Positions 56,795 through 64,000 of a stretch of DNA of 64,000 nucleotides are shown here, one piece after another. The notes under the pieces were generated by a model. That model saw only the letters and a list, made by a program, of their open reading frames with translations. It was not told where the DNA came from and did no database searches. Made by a program: the position numbers and the translations under genes. Each line of letters opens with the position of its first letter. Within the stretch, counting starts at the first letter, position 1. The DNA comes from Conexibacter sp. CPCC 206217 (lineage in GTDB: Bacteria > Actinomycetota > Thermoleophilia > Solirubrobacterales > Solirubrobacteraceae), in NCBI RefSeq assembly GCF_030646165.1, contig NZ_JAUTDO010000001.1:806001-870000 (forward strand), read 5' to 3'.

Positions 56795-57637
56795 ATGACC
56801 GCTGCCCTGTCCGCCCGTGCCGTCTCCAAGCGCTATGGCGCGACGACCGCGCTCGACGCCGTCGACGTCACGGTGGCGGCGGGCGAGCTGGTCGGCCTGC
56901 TCGGGCCCAACGGGGCGGGCAAGTCGACGCTGGTGAAGATCGCCTGCGGCTTGGTCCGGCCGACCGCCGGAGAGGTGACCGTCGCGGGCGCGCCCGCCGG
57001 CAGCCGGGCGGCGCGCGCGTCGCTCGGCTACCTCGCGGAGCTGTTCCGCTTCCCCGGCTGGGCGAGCGCCGACGAGGTGCTCGTGCTGCACCAGCGCCTG
57101 GCCCGCTCCGACGGCGGGGCCGCGGAGCGCGCGGCGCTGCTGGCGCGGGTCGGCCTCGACGGCGAGGGCGAGCGCCGCGTGGAGACGATGAGCAAGGGCA
57201 TGCAGCAGCGGCTCGGGATCGCCCAGGCGCTGATCGGCGAGCCGCGGCTCGTGCTGCTCGACGAGCCGACGAGCGCGCTCGACCCGGGCGGCCGGCGGAC
57301 GGTGCGCGACCTGCTCCTCGGGCTGCGCGACCAGGGCGTCGGCGTGCTGCTGAACTCCCATCTGCTGAGCGAGGTCGAGCTCGTCTGCGACCGGGTCGTG
57401 ATCGTCGACCGCGGCCGCGTCGTGACGGAGGGACGGCCGGACGACCTGACCGCGCCCGGCGGCGTCGAGGTCGAGACCTCCGAAGGCGTGCGGCGCCTGC
57501 CCGACGCGCGCCGCGAGGACATTCCGCGGATCGTCCGCGAGCTGGTCGCCGCCGGCGCCGAGGTCTACGGCGTGCGCGTCGTCAGCGGAACGCTCGAGGA
57601 CGCCTACCTCGCCGCCGTCGTGGGGCGCGACGGATGA
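56795..57637 (+). CDS. ABC-2 exporter ATPase
   Basis: 280 residues. Walker A GPNGAGKST (about 37-45), signature MSKGMQQRLGIAQAL (about 132-146, with SKGM in place of SGGQ, as in many drug or CcmA-type exporters) and Walker B VLLLDEPTSALDPGG (about 152-166). The C-terminal 60 residues include the TLEDAYLAAV ending typical of ABC-2 ATPases. It powers the permease encoded next, which it overlaps (ATGA). Substrate unknown. Confidence 0.9.
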   Translation: MTAALSARAVSKRYGATTALDAVDVTVAAGELVGLLGPNGAGKSTLVKIACGLVRPTAGEVTVAGAPAGSRAARASLGYLAELFRFPGWASADEVLVLHQRLARSDGGAAERAALLARVGLDGEGERRVETMSKGMQQRLGIAQALIGEPRLVLLDEPTSALDPGGRRTVRDLLLGLRDQGVGVLLNSHLLSEVELVCDRVVIVDRGRVVTEGRPDDLTAPGGVEVETSEGVRRLPDARREDIPRIVRELVAAGAEVYGVRVVSGTLEDAYLAAVVGRDG

Positions 57638-58497
57638 GCGACGCGATCACGATCGCCGGTCATGCGCTGCGAGAGGCGGTCCGCCGGCGTGTGCTGCTCG
57701 TCGTCGCGCTGCTGACCGCGGTCTTCCTCGGCCTCTACGCGCTGGCCGCGTTCGAGGCGTTCGCCTCGCTGGAGCGGACGAGCGGCGGGCCCGCCGGCAT
57801 CGTCCCGATCGACGAGCGGGCGCTGGCGGGCGGGACGCTGCTGGGCCTGGCGATGTTCGTCGCGCTCTTCCTCGGCGTGGTGCTGGCGATCTTCCTGACG
57901 CTCGGAGCGGTCCGCGGCGACGCCGAGCGCGGCCTGCTGCAGCCGCTCGTCGTGCGTCCGGTGGGGCGCACGACGTTGCTGACCGGACGGCTGCTCGCCG
58001 CCTCCGCCGTCTGCGCGCCGTACGTCGTGATCGTCTTCCTCGCCGCGGCGCTGATCACACGGGCCGCCGGCGACTTCACGCCCGCTTCGCACGTCGTCCC
58101 CGCCGCCGGCCTGGCGCTCGCGGTCGTCACCGTCGTGGCGATCTCGCTGCTCGGCTCGACGGTGCTCGGGACGACCGCCAACGGCATCGCGATCTTCATG
58201 GTCTTCGCGACCGGCCTCACCGCCGGCCTGCTGGGCCAGATCGGCGACGGGCTCGACATCGAGGGCTTGAAGACCGCGAGCTCGATCATCTCGTGGCTCG
58301 TCCCGTTCGAGGCGCTCTACCAGAACGGCCTCTACGCGTTGACCTCGGACATCGGCGGCGCGGCCGGCGTGATCGTGCAGCTGGGCCCGTTCGGCGGCGC
58401 GAGCGACATCAGCGCCGCGATCTGGCCGTGGGCGGTCGCCTGGTCGGCAGCGGCGGTGGCGGTCGCGGCGCTGGCGTTCAAGCGCCGCGACCTCTGA
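57634..58497 (+). CDS. ABC-2 type permease
   Basis: 287 residues. About six hydrophobic segments (starting at 20-40, 65-90, 115-135, 145-170, 185-205 and 262-280) with the cytoplasmic GDAERGLLQPLVVRPVGR loop (about 90-107) typical of ABC-2/NosY-like permeases. It forms the membrane part of the exporter with the preceding ATPase. The start overlaps the ATPase stop. Confidence 0.85.
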   Translation: MSDAITIAGHALREAVRRRVLLVVALLTAVFLGLYALAAFEAFASLERTSGGPAGIVPIDERALAGGTLLGLAMFVALFLGVVLAIFLTLGAVRGDAERGLLQPLVVRPVGRTTLLTGRLLAASAVCAPYVVIVFLAAALITRAAGDFTPASHVVPAAGLALAVVTVVAISLLGSTVLGTTANGIAIFMVFATGLTAGLLGQIGDGLDIEGLKTASSIISWLVPFEALYQNGLYALTSDIGGAAGVIVQLGPFGGASDISAAIWPWAVAWSAAAVAVAALAFKRRDL

Positions 58498-58576
58498 GCA
58501 GCGGAACCACGGCAGAGTCTTGTAGGGGAACCCCGCTCACTAGACTCCCGCCACGCAGCGGACGAGCTTCAGCGAG

Positions 58577-58699
58577 ATGGCCTGTTCGATCGCGCGCACG
58601 CTCGACGTGATCGGAGACAGGCGTCCGCGCTACGAGTACCACCTGACCACGAGGGGAACCGAGCTGGTCGACCTGCTGATGGGGATGACCAGCTGGGGC
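58577..58699 (+). pseudogene. HxlR-family regulator with internal deletion
   Basis: The frame starts CSIARTLDVIGDR, the conserved N-terminus of HxlR regulators. It jumps directly to RYEYHLTTRGTELVDLLMGMTSWG, the conserved C-terminal wing and helix (quoted here in two pieces: RYEYHLTTRGTELVDLL and MGMTSWG). The roughly 45-50 residues between them, holding the DNA-binding helices, are missing. After TSWG the frame runs on as arginine-rich noise into the next gene. So this is a deleted, non-functional hxlR gene. In another frame, 58689-58829 encodes VNVSPGPGDAAATEMRF and ends by ATGA overlap with the next gene; I cannot name it. Confidence 0.7.
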
Positions 58700-58825
58700 C
58701 GGCGACGTCGGCGAGGCCGAGGTCTCGGTGAACGTTTCACCCGGTCCGGGCGATGCCGCGGCCACCGAGATGCGCTTCGATTGGCGTTCGTGGCGTCACA
58801 GCATCGATTCGGAGGAGGTGACCGC

Positions 58826-60166
58826 ATGAGCCGGCGACGCTTGGCGGCGATCGGTGCGCTGTCGTTCGGCGCCGCCGGGCTGGTGCTCGCGGTCGTCGTC
58901 GCGGTGGTGGAGTTCCCGCGCGGCCTGATCGCGCTGGCGTGCGTGACGATCGCGGTCGTGGCCGCGTGGCACGGCGTCCTGCGAACCGGGGCGATCCGCG
59001 TCGCCGGGCTGCTGATCGGCCTGATCGGACTCGGCGCCGCGCTCGCCCTCGTCGTCTCCGACGGCGCGATCGAGGAGATTCTCGTCGTCGCGCTGCTCGT
59101 GATCGGCCTGGCGCTCGCGCGCAGCGCGTTCGAGGTCCGCGTGCGGCTCCCGTCGCAGCCGGCGCCGCAGCGGCCCGTGCTGTTCTACAACCCGAAGTCG
59201 GGCGGCGGGAAGGCGGAGCGGTTCGCGCTCGCGGACGAGGCGCGGGCGCGCGGGATCGAGCCGATCGAGCTCGGAGCGCCCGACTGGGATCTCGAGCGGC
59301 TGGTGCGCGACGCGGTCGCGGCCGGCGCCGACGGGCTCGCGATGGCCGGCGGCGACGGGTCGCAGGCGATCGTCGCGATGGTCGCCGCAGAGTACGACCT
59401 CCCCTACGCGTGCATCCCCGCCGGCACCCGCAACCACTTCGCGCTCGACCTCGGCGTCGACCGCGACGACGTCGTCGGAGCGCTCGACGCGTTCGTGCGC
59501 GGCGGCGAGCGTCGCGTCGACCTGGCCGAGGTCAACGGCCGCGTGTTCGTCAACAACGTCTCGCTCGGCCTCTACGCCGAGGCGGTCCAGAGAACGGGCT
59601 ACCGCGACGCGAAGCTGCGCACGCTGCTCGACACGGTGCCGGAGGTGGTCGGACCGCAGGGCCGTGGCCTCGACCTGCGCTGGACGGGACCGGGCGGACA
59701 CGAGCACTCGGCGGGCGCCGTCATCCTCGTCTCCAACAACCGCTACCGGCTCGGCCGCGCGATCGGCTCCGGGACGCGCCCCTGCATCGACGACGGGCTG
59801 CTCGGGATCACGGTCGCGGGGGCGCCGGCCGGTCGCGCCCAGTCGCGGCACCTTCCGCAGCGACCGCTGCGCGAATGGGCGGCGCCGTCGTTCGCCGTCG
59901 CGGCCGACCACCCCGTCCCGGCGGGCATCGACGGCGAGGCCGTGCAGCTCGACCCGCCGCTGCGCTTCCACGTCCGTCCGGGGGTGCTGCGCGTGCGTGT
60001 CGCGCCGCAGCATCCGGGCGCCTCCCCTTCTGCCGCGCTGCCCGACGGGCTCGCGCGGAGCGCCCGCGCGCTCGCCCGCCTCGCGGCCGGCGGCGAGCTC
60101 ACGCCGATGTCAGCCCACGCACGCCTTCCAGCCCACCAGATCGACACGACGACCAGGGAGCCCTGA
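58826..60166 (+). CDS. Diacylglycerol-kinase-family lipid kinase with N-terminal membrane domain
   Basis: 446 residues. Four hydrophobic segments (about 8-30, 32-48, 52-72, 76-92) precede a DAGK/sphingosine-kinase catalytic domain (about 115-420). That domain has the nucleotide motifs LFYNPKSGGGKAE (about 115-127), MAGGDGSQA (about 172-180) and CIPAGTRNHFALDLG (about 195-209), and a DDGLLGI segment near residue 320. It should phosphorylate a lipid at the membrane. ATG 58826 has the SD GGAGGAGG; the longer frame upstream is the HxlR remnant. It is followed by the amphi-Trp gene with a TGATG overlap. Confidence 0.87.
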   Translation: MSRRRLAAIGALSFGAAGLVLAVVVAVVEFPRGLIALACVTIAVVAAWHGVLRTGAIRVAGLLIGLIGLGAALALVVSDGAIEEILVVALLVIGLALARSAFEVRVRLPSQPAPQRPVLFYNPKSGGGKAERFALADEARARGIEPIELGAPDWDLERLVRDAVAAGADGLAMAGGDGSQAIVAMVAAEYDLPYACIPAGTRNHFALDLGVDRDDVVGALDAFVRGGERRVDLAEVNGRVFVNNVSLGLYAEAVQRTGYRDAKLRTLLDTVPEVVGPQGRGLDLRWTGPGGHEHSAGAVILVSNNRYRLGRAIGSGTRPCIDDGLLGITVAGAPAGRAQSRHLPQRPLREWAAPSFAVAADHPVPAGIDGEAVQLDPPLRFHVRPGVLRVRVAPQHPGASPSAALPDGLARSARALARLAAGGELTPMSAHARLPAHQIDTTTREP

Positions 60167-60384
60167 TGGACATCTTCTCCGTAGAGCAGAAGGAGCGCGT
60201 CGGCCGCGAAGAGGCCGCGGCGCGACTGCGCAGACTCGCCGACATGCTCGCCCGTCACAACGACGTCGAGTTCGAACGCGGCGGCCTGCGCTTCAACGTG
60301 CACGTCCCCGACGAGGTCAACCTCAAGATCGAGCTCGAGTTGGAGAGCGACGAGAGCGAGCTGGAGATAGAGCTGACCTGGTGA
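60166..60384 (+). CDS. amphi-Trp domain protein
   Basis: 72 residues. Pattern: a short N-terminal strand (MDIFSVEQKERV), a helix (REEAAARLRRLADMLAR), then beta strands ending in ELEIELTW with the terminal Trp that gives the amphi-Trp family its name. Function unknown; such small proteins often lie beside membrane or lipid enzymes. It overlaps the DAGK-like stop (TGATG) with AGGGAG upstream, so the two are co-translated. A hairpin follows. Confidence 0.82.
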   Translation: MDIFSVEQKERVGREEAAARLRRLADMLARHNDVEFERGGLRFNVHVPDEVNLKIELELESDESELEIELTW

Positions 60385-60390
60385 CGGCCG

Positions 60391-60423
60391 GGGCGCTCAC
60401 GGTCGTTCAGACGGTGGGCGCCC
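60391..60423. terminator. Hairpin between amphi-Trp gene and the van operon end
   Basis: GGGCGCTCAC (60391-60400) and GTGGGCGCCC (60414-60423) form a 10-bp stem with one G-U pair and a 13-nt loop, 6 bp after the amphi-Trp stop. The remaining bases to 60515 show nothing recognisable. Confidence 0.5.
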
Positions 60424-60515
60424 GCGAGGCGCGCTCGTCCTCGCCGAGCACGAGGATGCCGCGGCGAACGTGGACGCAGAGTCGTTCACCGGCTGATCCG
60501 GCGGCCCGCACCGCC

Positions 60516-61841
60516 TCATTCCGATCGGACCTCGCCCTCGGCCTGTACGTATGCGCGCACGACGTCTTCGAGTCGCGTGACGCGGCTGCCCTTCACAAGC
60601 GCCGCGTCACGCGGGCCCATCGTCCGCAGCAAGGCGACGGCCTCGTCAACACCCATCACGCGCGTCTCGCCGTAGAGCCCGGTCTCGTATCCGACCACGT
60701 CGATCCCGAGTTCCTCCGCCAGCAGGGCGATCCGGCGATGCTCGGACTCGCTCTGCTCCCCCAGCTCGGCCATCAGGCCGAGGACTGCCAGCTTGCGCTC
60801 GCTCGGCAACGCGGCCAGCGAGCGCACCGCCGCCTCGGCGGACGCCGGGTTCGCGTTGAAGCAGTCGACGACCAAGCGGGGACCGCCGCGAATGTGACGG
60901 AGTTCCATGCGCAGGGGTGGGCCCTGGCTCTCTTCCAGCGCCGCGGCGACGGTCTCGATCGGGACCCCGCACCAGAGCGCGACCGTCGCCGCGGCCAGCG
61001 CGTTCGGGATCTGCTGGGCGCCGTGCAGCGCCAGCCGGACCTCGGTCCGCCCCCACGGCGACGACAGGCGGAACCGTGCACGCAGGTCACGGTCGAGCGC
61101 GATGTCGTCGGCCCGCACATCGGCGTCGGCGCCCACCGCATACCCGAGCACGGGAGACGCGCTGAGCGACGCCATCGCGCGGACCCGGGGGTCGTCGAAG
61201 TTCAAGACCGCGAGGCCGGACGCCGGCAGGGCGGCCGGCAGCTCGCCCTTGGCGCGGGCGACGCCGTCGAGGTCACCGAAGTACTCCACGTGAGCCATCT
61301 CGACGCTGGTCACGACGCCGACGTCGGGACGTGCGACGTCGGCCAGCCGCTTGATGTCTCCCACACGCCGGGCCCCCATCTCGAGGACCGCCCATCGTGC
61401 AGCGTCCGACGCGTTGAGGAGCGTCAGCGGGAGGCCGAGCTCGTTGTTGAAGGAGCGCTCGCTCGCGGCGGTGCAGAACGTCGACGCCAGACAGCCGGCC
61501 AGGAGATCCTTGGTGGTGGTCTTGCCGACCGACCCTGTGATGCCGATCGCGCCGCCGACCCGACCGCGCGCCGCCGACCCGAGGCGCAACAGCGCGGCGG
61601 CGGTGTCGCGGACGCGGATGGCGGTCCCGCCGGCCGGCTCCTGCGCGGTGAGGTAGGCCGGCGCGCCAGCGTCGAACGCTGCCGAGATGAAGGCATGGCC
61701 GTCGCGCTCGGCCACGATCGGGACGTAGAGCTGCCCAGGGCGGATCGTCCGCGAGTCGATGCTCGCCCCGTCGACGCTGACGTCTGGCCCGACCAGCTCA
61801 CCGCCCAGATCGGCTGCCAGCTCAACCGTCGAGAAGCGCAT
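60516..61841 (-). CDS. murF: MurF-type ligase of the glycopeptide-resistance operon
   Basis: 441 residues, full MurF length. The ATP-binding GITGSVGKTTTKDLL (about 101-115), FNNELGLPLTLLNA (about 131-144), the EMGARRVGDI segment and DCFNANPASAEAAV (about 324-337) are Mur ligase landmarks. It should add the dipeptide-like unit to UDP-MurNAc-tripeptide; in this operon the likely unit is D-Ala-D-Lac rather than D-Ala-D-Ala. ATG 61841 (GTG 61850 possible) lies inside the vanX end, overlapping it by 20 bp. A murF copy after vanHAX is also known from glycopeptide-producer clusters. Confidence 0.9.
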   Translation of the reverse strand: MRFSTVELAADLGGELVGPDVSVDGASIDSRTIRPGQLYVPIVAERDGHAFISAAFDAGAPAYLTAQEPAGGTAIRVRDTAAALLRLGSAARGRVGGAIGITGSVGKTTTKDLLAGCLASTFCTAASERSFNNELGLPLTLLNASDAARWAVLEMGARRVGDIKRLADVARPDVGVVTSVEMAHVEYFGDLDGVARAKGELPAALPASGLAVLNFDDPRVRAMASLSASPVLGYAVGADADVRADDIALDRDLRARFRLSSPWGRTEVRLALHGAQQIPNALAAATVALWCGVPIETVAAALEESQGPPLRMELRHIRGGPRLVVDCFNANPASAEAAVRSLAALPSERKLAVLGLMAELGEQSESEHRRIALLAEELGIDVVGYETGLYGETRVMGVDEAVALLRTMGPRDAALVKGSRVTRLEDVVRAYVQAEGEVRSE

Positions 61842-62463
61842 GCGCCTCACCCCGCCCGACGACGGAGAAGTCGAAGTAGGTGTCTGGATACGGTTCGTCT
61901 GCGAGCGTGTAATGCCACCACTCGCGCTCGTATGCGTGGAAACCGCAGGTGTCCATCAGCCCGCGGAGGGACCGTCGGTTGCTTGTTTCGACCGCCGTGA
62001 TTGTGCTCGCCTCGTGATGAGAGGCCGCGTCCATCAGGTCAAAGTCACCACCCATGCGAGCAAGCTCACCGGTGGCGAGGCGGTAGAGCGTCAAGTCGAC
62101 GGTGCTGCCCCGAGTGTGGGCCGACTTCACAGCCACATACCCCTGCTCGAACATCTCGGCCTTGCTGATGTTCGGGTGGTGGCGGCGCTTCGTGCGGACC
62201 TCCTCCGGCTGTTGCGCCCAGCGCAGAAAGCAATCCACGGCGCGTTGCGGCCGATAGCCGTCCCACAGCAGCAGGCCGAAGCCGAGCGATGCGGCTTCCT
62301 CGCGGGCTCGTCGCAGCGCTGCGCACAGCGCTCTCGTGCCGACGATGCGGTTGGCCAGATATCCGTCGACCGGCTTGCCGGTGAAGTTGTCCCATGTCGC
62401 GTACTTCGCGTCCCACCGTATTCCGGACACAAGCTCGTCGACGAAGGCGAAGTCGTCGTTCAT
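61822..62463 (-). CDS. vanX: D-Ala-D-Ala dipeptidase VanX
   Basis: 213 residues. The numbering coincides with the studied enterococcal enzyme: Arg71 (WDGYRPQ), zinc ligands His116 and Asp123 (SAHTRGSTVDLTL), catalytic Glu181 and zinc ligand His184 (REWWHY). It hydrolyses D-Ala-D-Ala in the cytoplasm so that only D-Ala-D-Lac is built into cell-wall precursors. ATG 62463 overlaps the ligase stop (ATGA). GC content is visibly lower than in neighbouring regions (35 of 60 bases in 62401-62460). Confidence 0.96.
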   Translation of the reverse strand: MNDDFAFVDELVSGIRWDAKYATWDNFTGKPVDGYLANRIVGTRALCAALRRAREEAASLGFGLLLWDGYRPQRAVDCFLRWAQQPEEVRTKRRHHPNISKAEMFEQGYVAVKSAHTRGSTVDLTLYRLATGELARMGGDFDLMDAASHHEASTITAVETSNRRSLRGLMDTCGFHAYEREWWHYTLADEPYPDTYFDFSVVGRGEAHALLDG

Positions 62464-63500
62464 CGTCCTCTCCCGGCCAGAGCCAGTGTCACGATTCGGT
62501 CGATCACTTCGCCAAGCGGCAGTCCGGCGGCCGCCATCATCCGCGGGTAGCGGCTGTAGGACGTCATTCCGGGCAGCGTGTTGACCTCGTTGAGGACCAC
62601 GTGACCATCGTCTTTCAGGAACATGTCAACCCGCGCGAGCCCCCTACAGCCCAGCGCGCGATATACGGCCTTCGCCGTCTCCCGCACGCGCGAGCGAGCC
62701 GCTTCAGGGATGTCGGCGGGAACGGTGACGGTCGAGTTGTCGGAGCCGCGTTCCGGCGCGTCCTCCTGATGGATCCTGAAGAAGCCGTGCGAGAGTGCGA
62801 TCTGATCGACCTCGCCGACGAACAGATCGCGATCGTCGCCCAAGACGGCACATCCGATCTCGCTGCCGGGCACCGCCTCCTCGATCAGCACCTTCGAGTC
62901 GTACTTCATCGCGGCCTGCACCGCGCTCGACAGCTCGTCTCTGCGTGACGCCCTGGTGACACCGAACGACGAGCCCGAGCGGGCCGGCTTCACGAAGACG
63001 GGATAGGTGAGCCGGTCGGGATCGACGTGCTCGTTCGCCGTCACGGTCCAGAACTTCGGCGTCGCGATCCCGGCGTCTCTGGCGACCATGTACGCCAGCG
63101 ACTTGTCCATGCACAGGGCGGAGCTCTGGATGTCGCAGCCCGCATAGGGGATGCCGGCGAGCTCCAGCAGGCCCTGCATCGCACCGTCTTCGCCGAGCTT
63201 GCCGTGCAGGACGGGCAGCACCAGGTCGAGCGCGACCGTCTCGTAGCGTCCCTGCTCGAGGACGAGCAACCCGTGCGCGCTCCGGTCCGGTGACAGGACG
63301 GCGGGCCGGCAGCGGCTGTTCGCCCAGTCTGCGTCGGGGCCGTCACAGAGCTTCCAGGCACCGCTGGTCGTGATCCCGATGAAGAACGGTTCGTACCTCG
63401 CGAGATCGAGGTGACGCGCGACCTCCCGCGCCGATTTGACGGAGATCGGATGCTCTTCGGAGCAGCCGCCGAAGATGATCCCGATCCTCAACTTATCCAT
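62460..63500 (-). CDS. vanA: D-alanine-D-lactate ligase (VanA type)
   Basis: 346 residues. Close to VanA along its length: FGGCSEEHPISVKSARE (about 10-26), IGITTSGAWK, VLHGKLGEDGAMQG, GCDIQSSALCMDKS, FVKPARSGSSFGV (about 169-181), GCRGLARVDMF and LNEVNTLPGMTSYSRYPRM (shown in part). His244 in FFRIHQE is at the position that gives VanA its D-lactate preference; D-Ala-D-Ala ligases have Tyr or Phe in that loop. It makes the depsipeptide D-Ala-D-Lac, which lowers vancomycin affinity. ATG 63500 overlaps the vanH end by 8 bp. Confidence 0.96.
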   Translation of the reverse strand: MDKLRIGIIFGGCSEEHPISVKSAREVARHLDLARYEPFFIGITTSGAWKLCDGPDADWANSRCRPAVLSPDRSAHGLLVLEQGRYETVALDLVLPVLHGKLGEDGAMQGLLELAGIPYAGCDIQSSALCMDKSLAYMVARDAGIATPKFWTVTANEHVDPDRLTYPVFVKPARSGSSFGVTRASRRDELSSAVQAAMKYDSKVLIEEAVPGSEIGCAVLGDDRDLFVGEVDQIALSHGFFRIHQEDAPERGSDNSTVTVPADIPEAARSRVRETAKAVYRALGCRGLARVDMFLKDDGHVVLNEVNTLPGMTSYSRYPRMMAAAGLPLGEVIDRIVTLALAGRGR

Positions 63501-64000
63501 GTCGCTCCCTGCTGACGAAGGTCAGGCAGTTGGTCAGTGAATTCTCGACGGTGTCGTTCAGGGCGTGCTCGGTGTAGTAGGCGGTGTGTGGACTGATCAG
63601 CACGTTCGGCAGCCTGTGCAGGCGCAGCAGCAGCTGGCTTTCGACGGGCTTATCGCGGCAGTCGGCGTAGAAGATCCCTTCCTCCCCCTCGAGCACGTCC
63701 AGCGCCGCGCCGTCCAGTCGGCCGCACTCCAACGCCGAGACGAGCGCCTCGGTGTCGAGCAGCGCGCCGCGTCCGGTGTTGACGATCACCGCGCCGCGCT
63801 TCATCCGTTCGATGCGGTGGCGATCGAGCAGATGGTGCGTTGCCGCGGTGAGCGGCGTGTGGAGCGTGACGATGTCGCTGTGCTCGATCAGCGCATCGAG
63901 CGTTACGTACTCGCCGGCAGCGGTTGTGGGCCGCGTGTCATACGCGAGCACCCGGCAGCCGAATCCTCGCAGCCGGTCGATCACCGCGTGGCCGATGCGT
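63493..64000 (-). CDS. vanH: D-lactate dehydrogenase VanH (partial, N-terminus beyond right edge)
   Basis: 169 codons of the C-terminal part of a D-2-hydroxyacid dehydrogenase; the start lies right of the window. Visible are the end of the Rossmann motif (RIGHAVIDRLRGFGCRVLAYD, quoted as RIGHAVIDRL and RGFGCRVLAYD), the catalytic Arg in VNTGRGALLDTE, Glu in LEGEEGIFYAD and His in ISPHTAYYTEHA. It reduces pyruvate to D-lactate for the ligase. First visible gene of the vanHAX-murF operon; the promoter and any vanRS pair would be further right. Confidence 0.94.
   Translation of the reverse strand, partial: RIGHAVIDRLRGFGCRVLAYDTRPTTAAGEYVTLDALIEHSDIVTLHTPLTAATHHLLDRHRIERMKRGAVIVNTGRGALLDTEALVSALECGRLDGAALDVLEGEEGIFYADCRDKPVESQLLLRLHRLPNVLISPHTAYYTEHALNDTVENSLTNCLTFVSRERHG

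Noticed and set aside
1..64000. CRISPR arrays, tRNA or rRNA genes, insertion sequences, prophage
   Set aside because: No regular direct repeats with spacers, no cloverleaf or rRNA segments recognised, no transposase, integrase or phage structural genes seen. A tRNA could be missed by eye; tRNAscan would settle it.

Overview
The window looks like chromosomal DNA of a very GC-rich actinobacterium. F420-dependent LLM-class oxidoreductases, an IclR and an MmyB-type XRE regulator, many secreted hydrolases and GTG/ATG starts coupled by ATGA overlaps fit Thermoleophilia/Solirubrobacterales (Conexibacter-like), but I cannot fix the genus from sequence alone. Arginine is unusually often AGA for such a GC-rich genome (17 of 25 Arg codons in the transporter binding protein at 43983-45263, counted by hand).

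Layout. 1-5.7 kb: the start of a response regulator, a secreted GH9 cellulase coupled to a subtilase, a divergent collagen-like protein, a HhH-GPD glycosylase and a DUF4389 membrane protein. 5.8-12.7 kb: a Baeyer-Villiger-type monooxygenase, a divergent MarR/MFS efflux pair, and a seven-bladed propeller coupled to a sulfatase. 12.7-15.8 kb: a truncated hydrolase, an XRE (MmyB-like) regulator and SDR gene sharing a palindromic operator, and a VOC-pyrophosphatase fusion. 15.9-25.6 kb: acyl-CoA ligase, Kup potassium transporter, 2-oxoacid decarboxylase, quinone-reductase-like MDR, transketolase and transaldolase. 25.8-27.1 kb: a small secreted protein and an aldo/keto reductase.

27.1-50.6 kb is a catabolic island. 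An F420-dependent oxidoreductase and a cyclase-family hydrolase diverge from an IclR regulator and an alpha/beta hydrolase. Facing them is a roughly 14-kb all-minus-strand array: binding protein, livG, livF, livH, livM, AhpD-like protein, LLM oxidoreductase, SDR, DapB-like dehydrogenase, E1 alpha, E1 beta, hydantoinase/oxoprolinase A and B. It ends at a strong hairpin. An EthD-like protein, a flavin amine oxidase, an M19 dipeptidase and an aldonolactone-oxidase-like flavoprotein follow. A repeated half-site (consensus TTCACKMTRCGTGC) lies in front of IclR/LLM, the hydrolase, the transporter array and the EthD gene, so these are probably one IclR regulon. The substrate is unknown; a cyclic amide, imide or N-heterocycle taken up by the Liv-type transporter is my best guess.

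50.6-60.4 kb: a DUF6092-like/nitroreductase pair, a GH5 cellulase, a very basic secreted protein, an APS-kinase-like protein, two coupled secreted proteins, an ABC-2 exporter, a deleted HxlR gene, a diacylglycerol-kinase-like protein and an amphi-Trp protein. 60.5-64 kb: a lower-GC glycopeptide-resistance operon (vanH, cut by the window edge; vanA-type D-Ala-D-Lac ligase; vanX; murF) that would rebuild peptidoglycan precursors ending in D-lactate.

I saw no rRNA, tRNA, CRISPR array, insertion sequence or prophage. No gene-free gap exceeds about 300 bases; 58498-58825 comes closest and holds the HxlR remnant.
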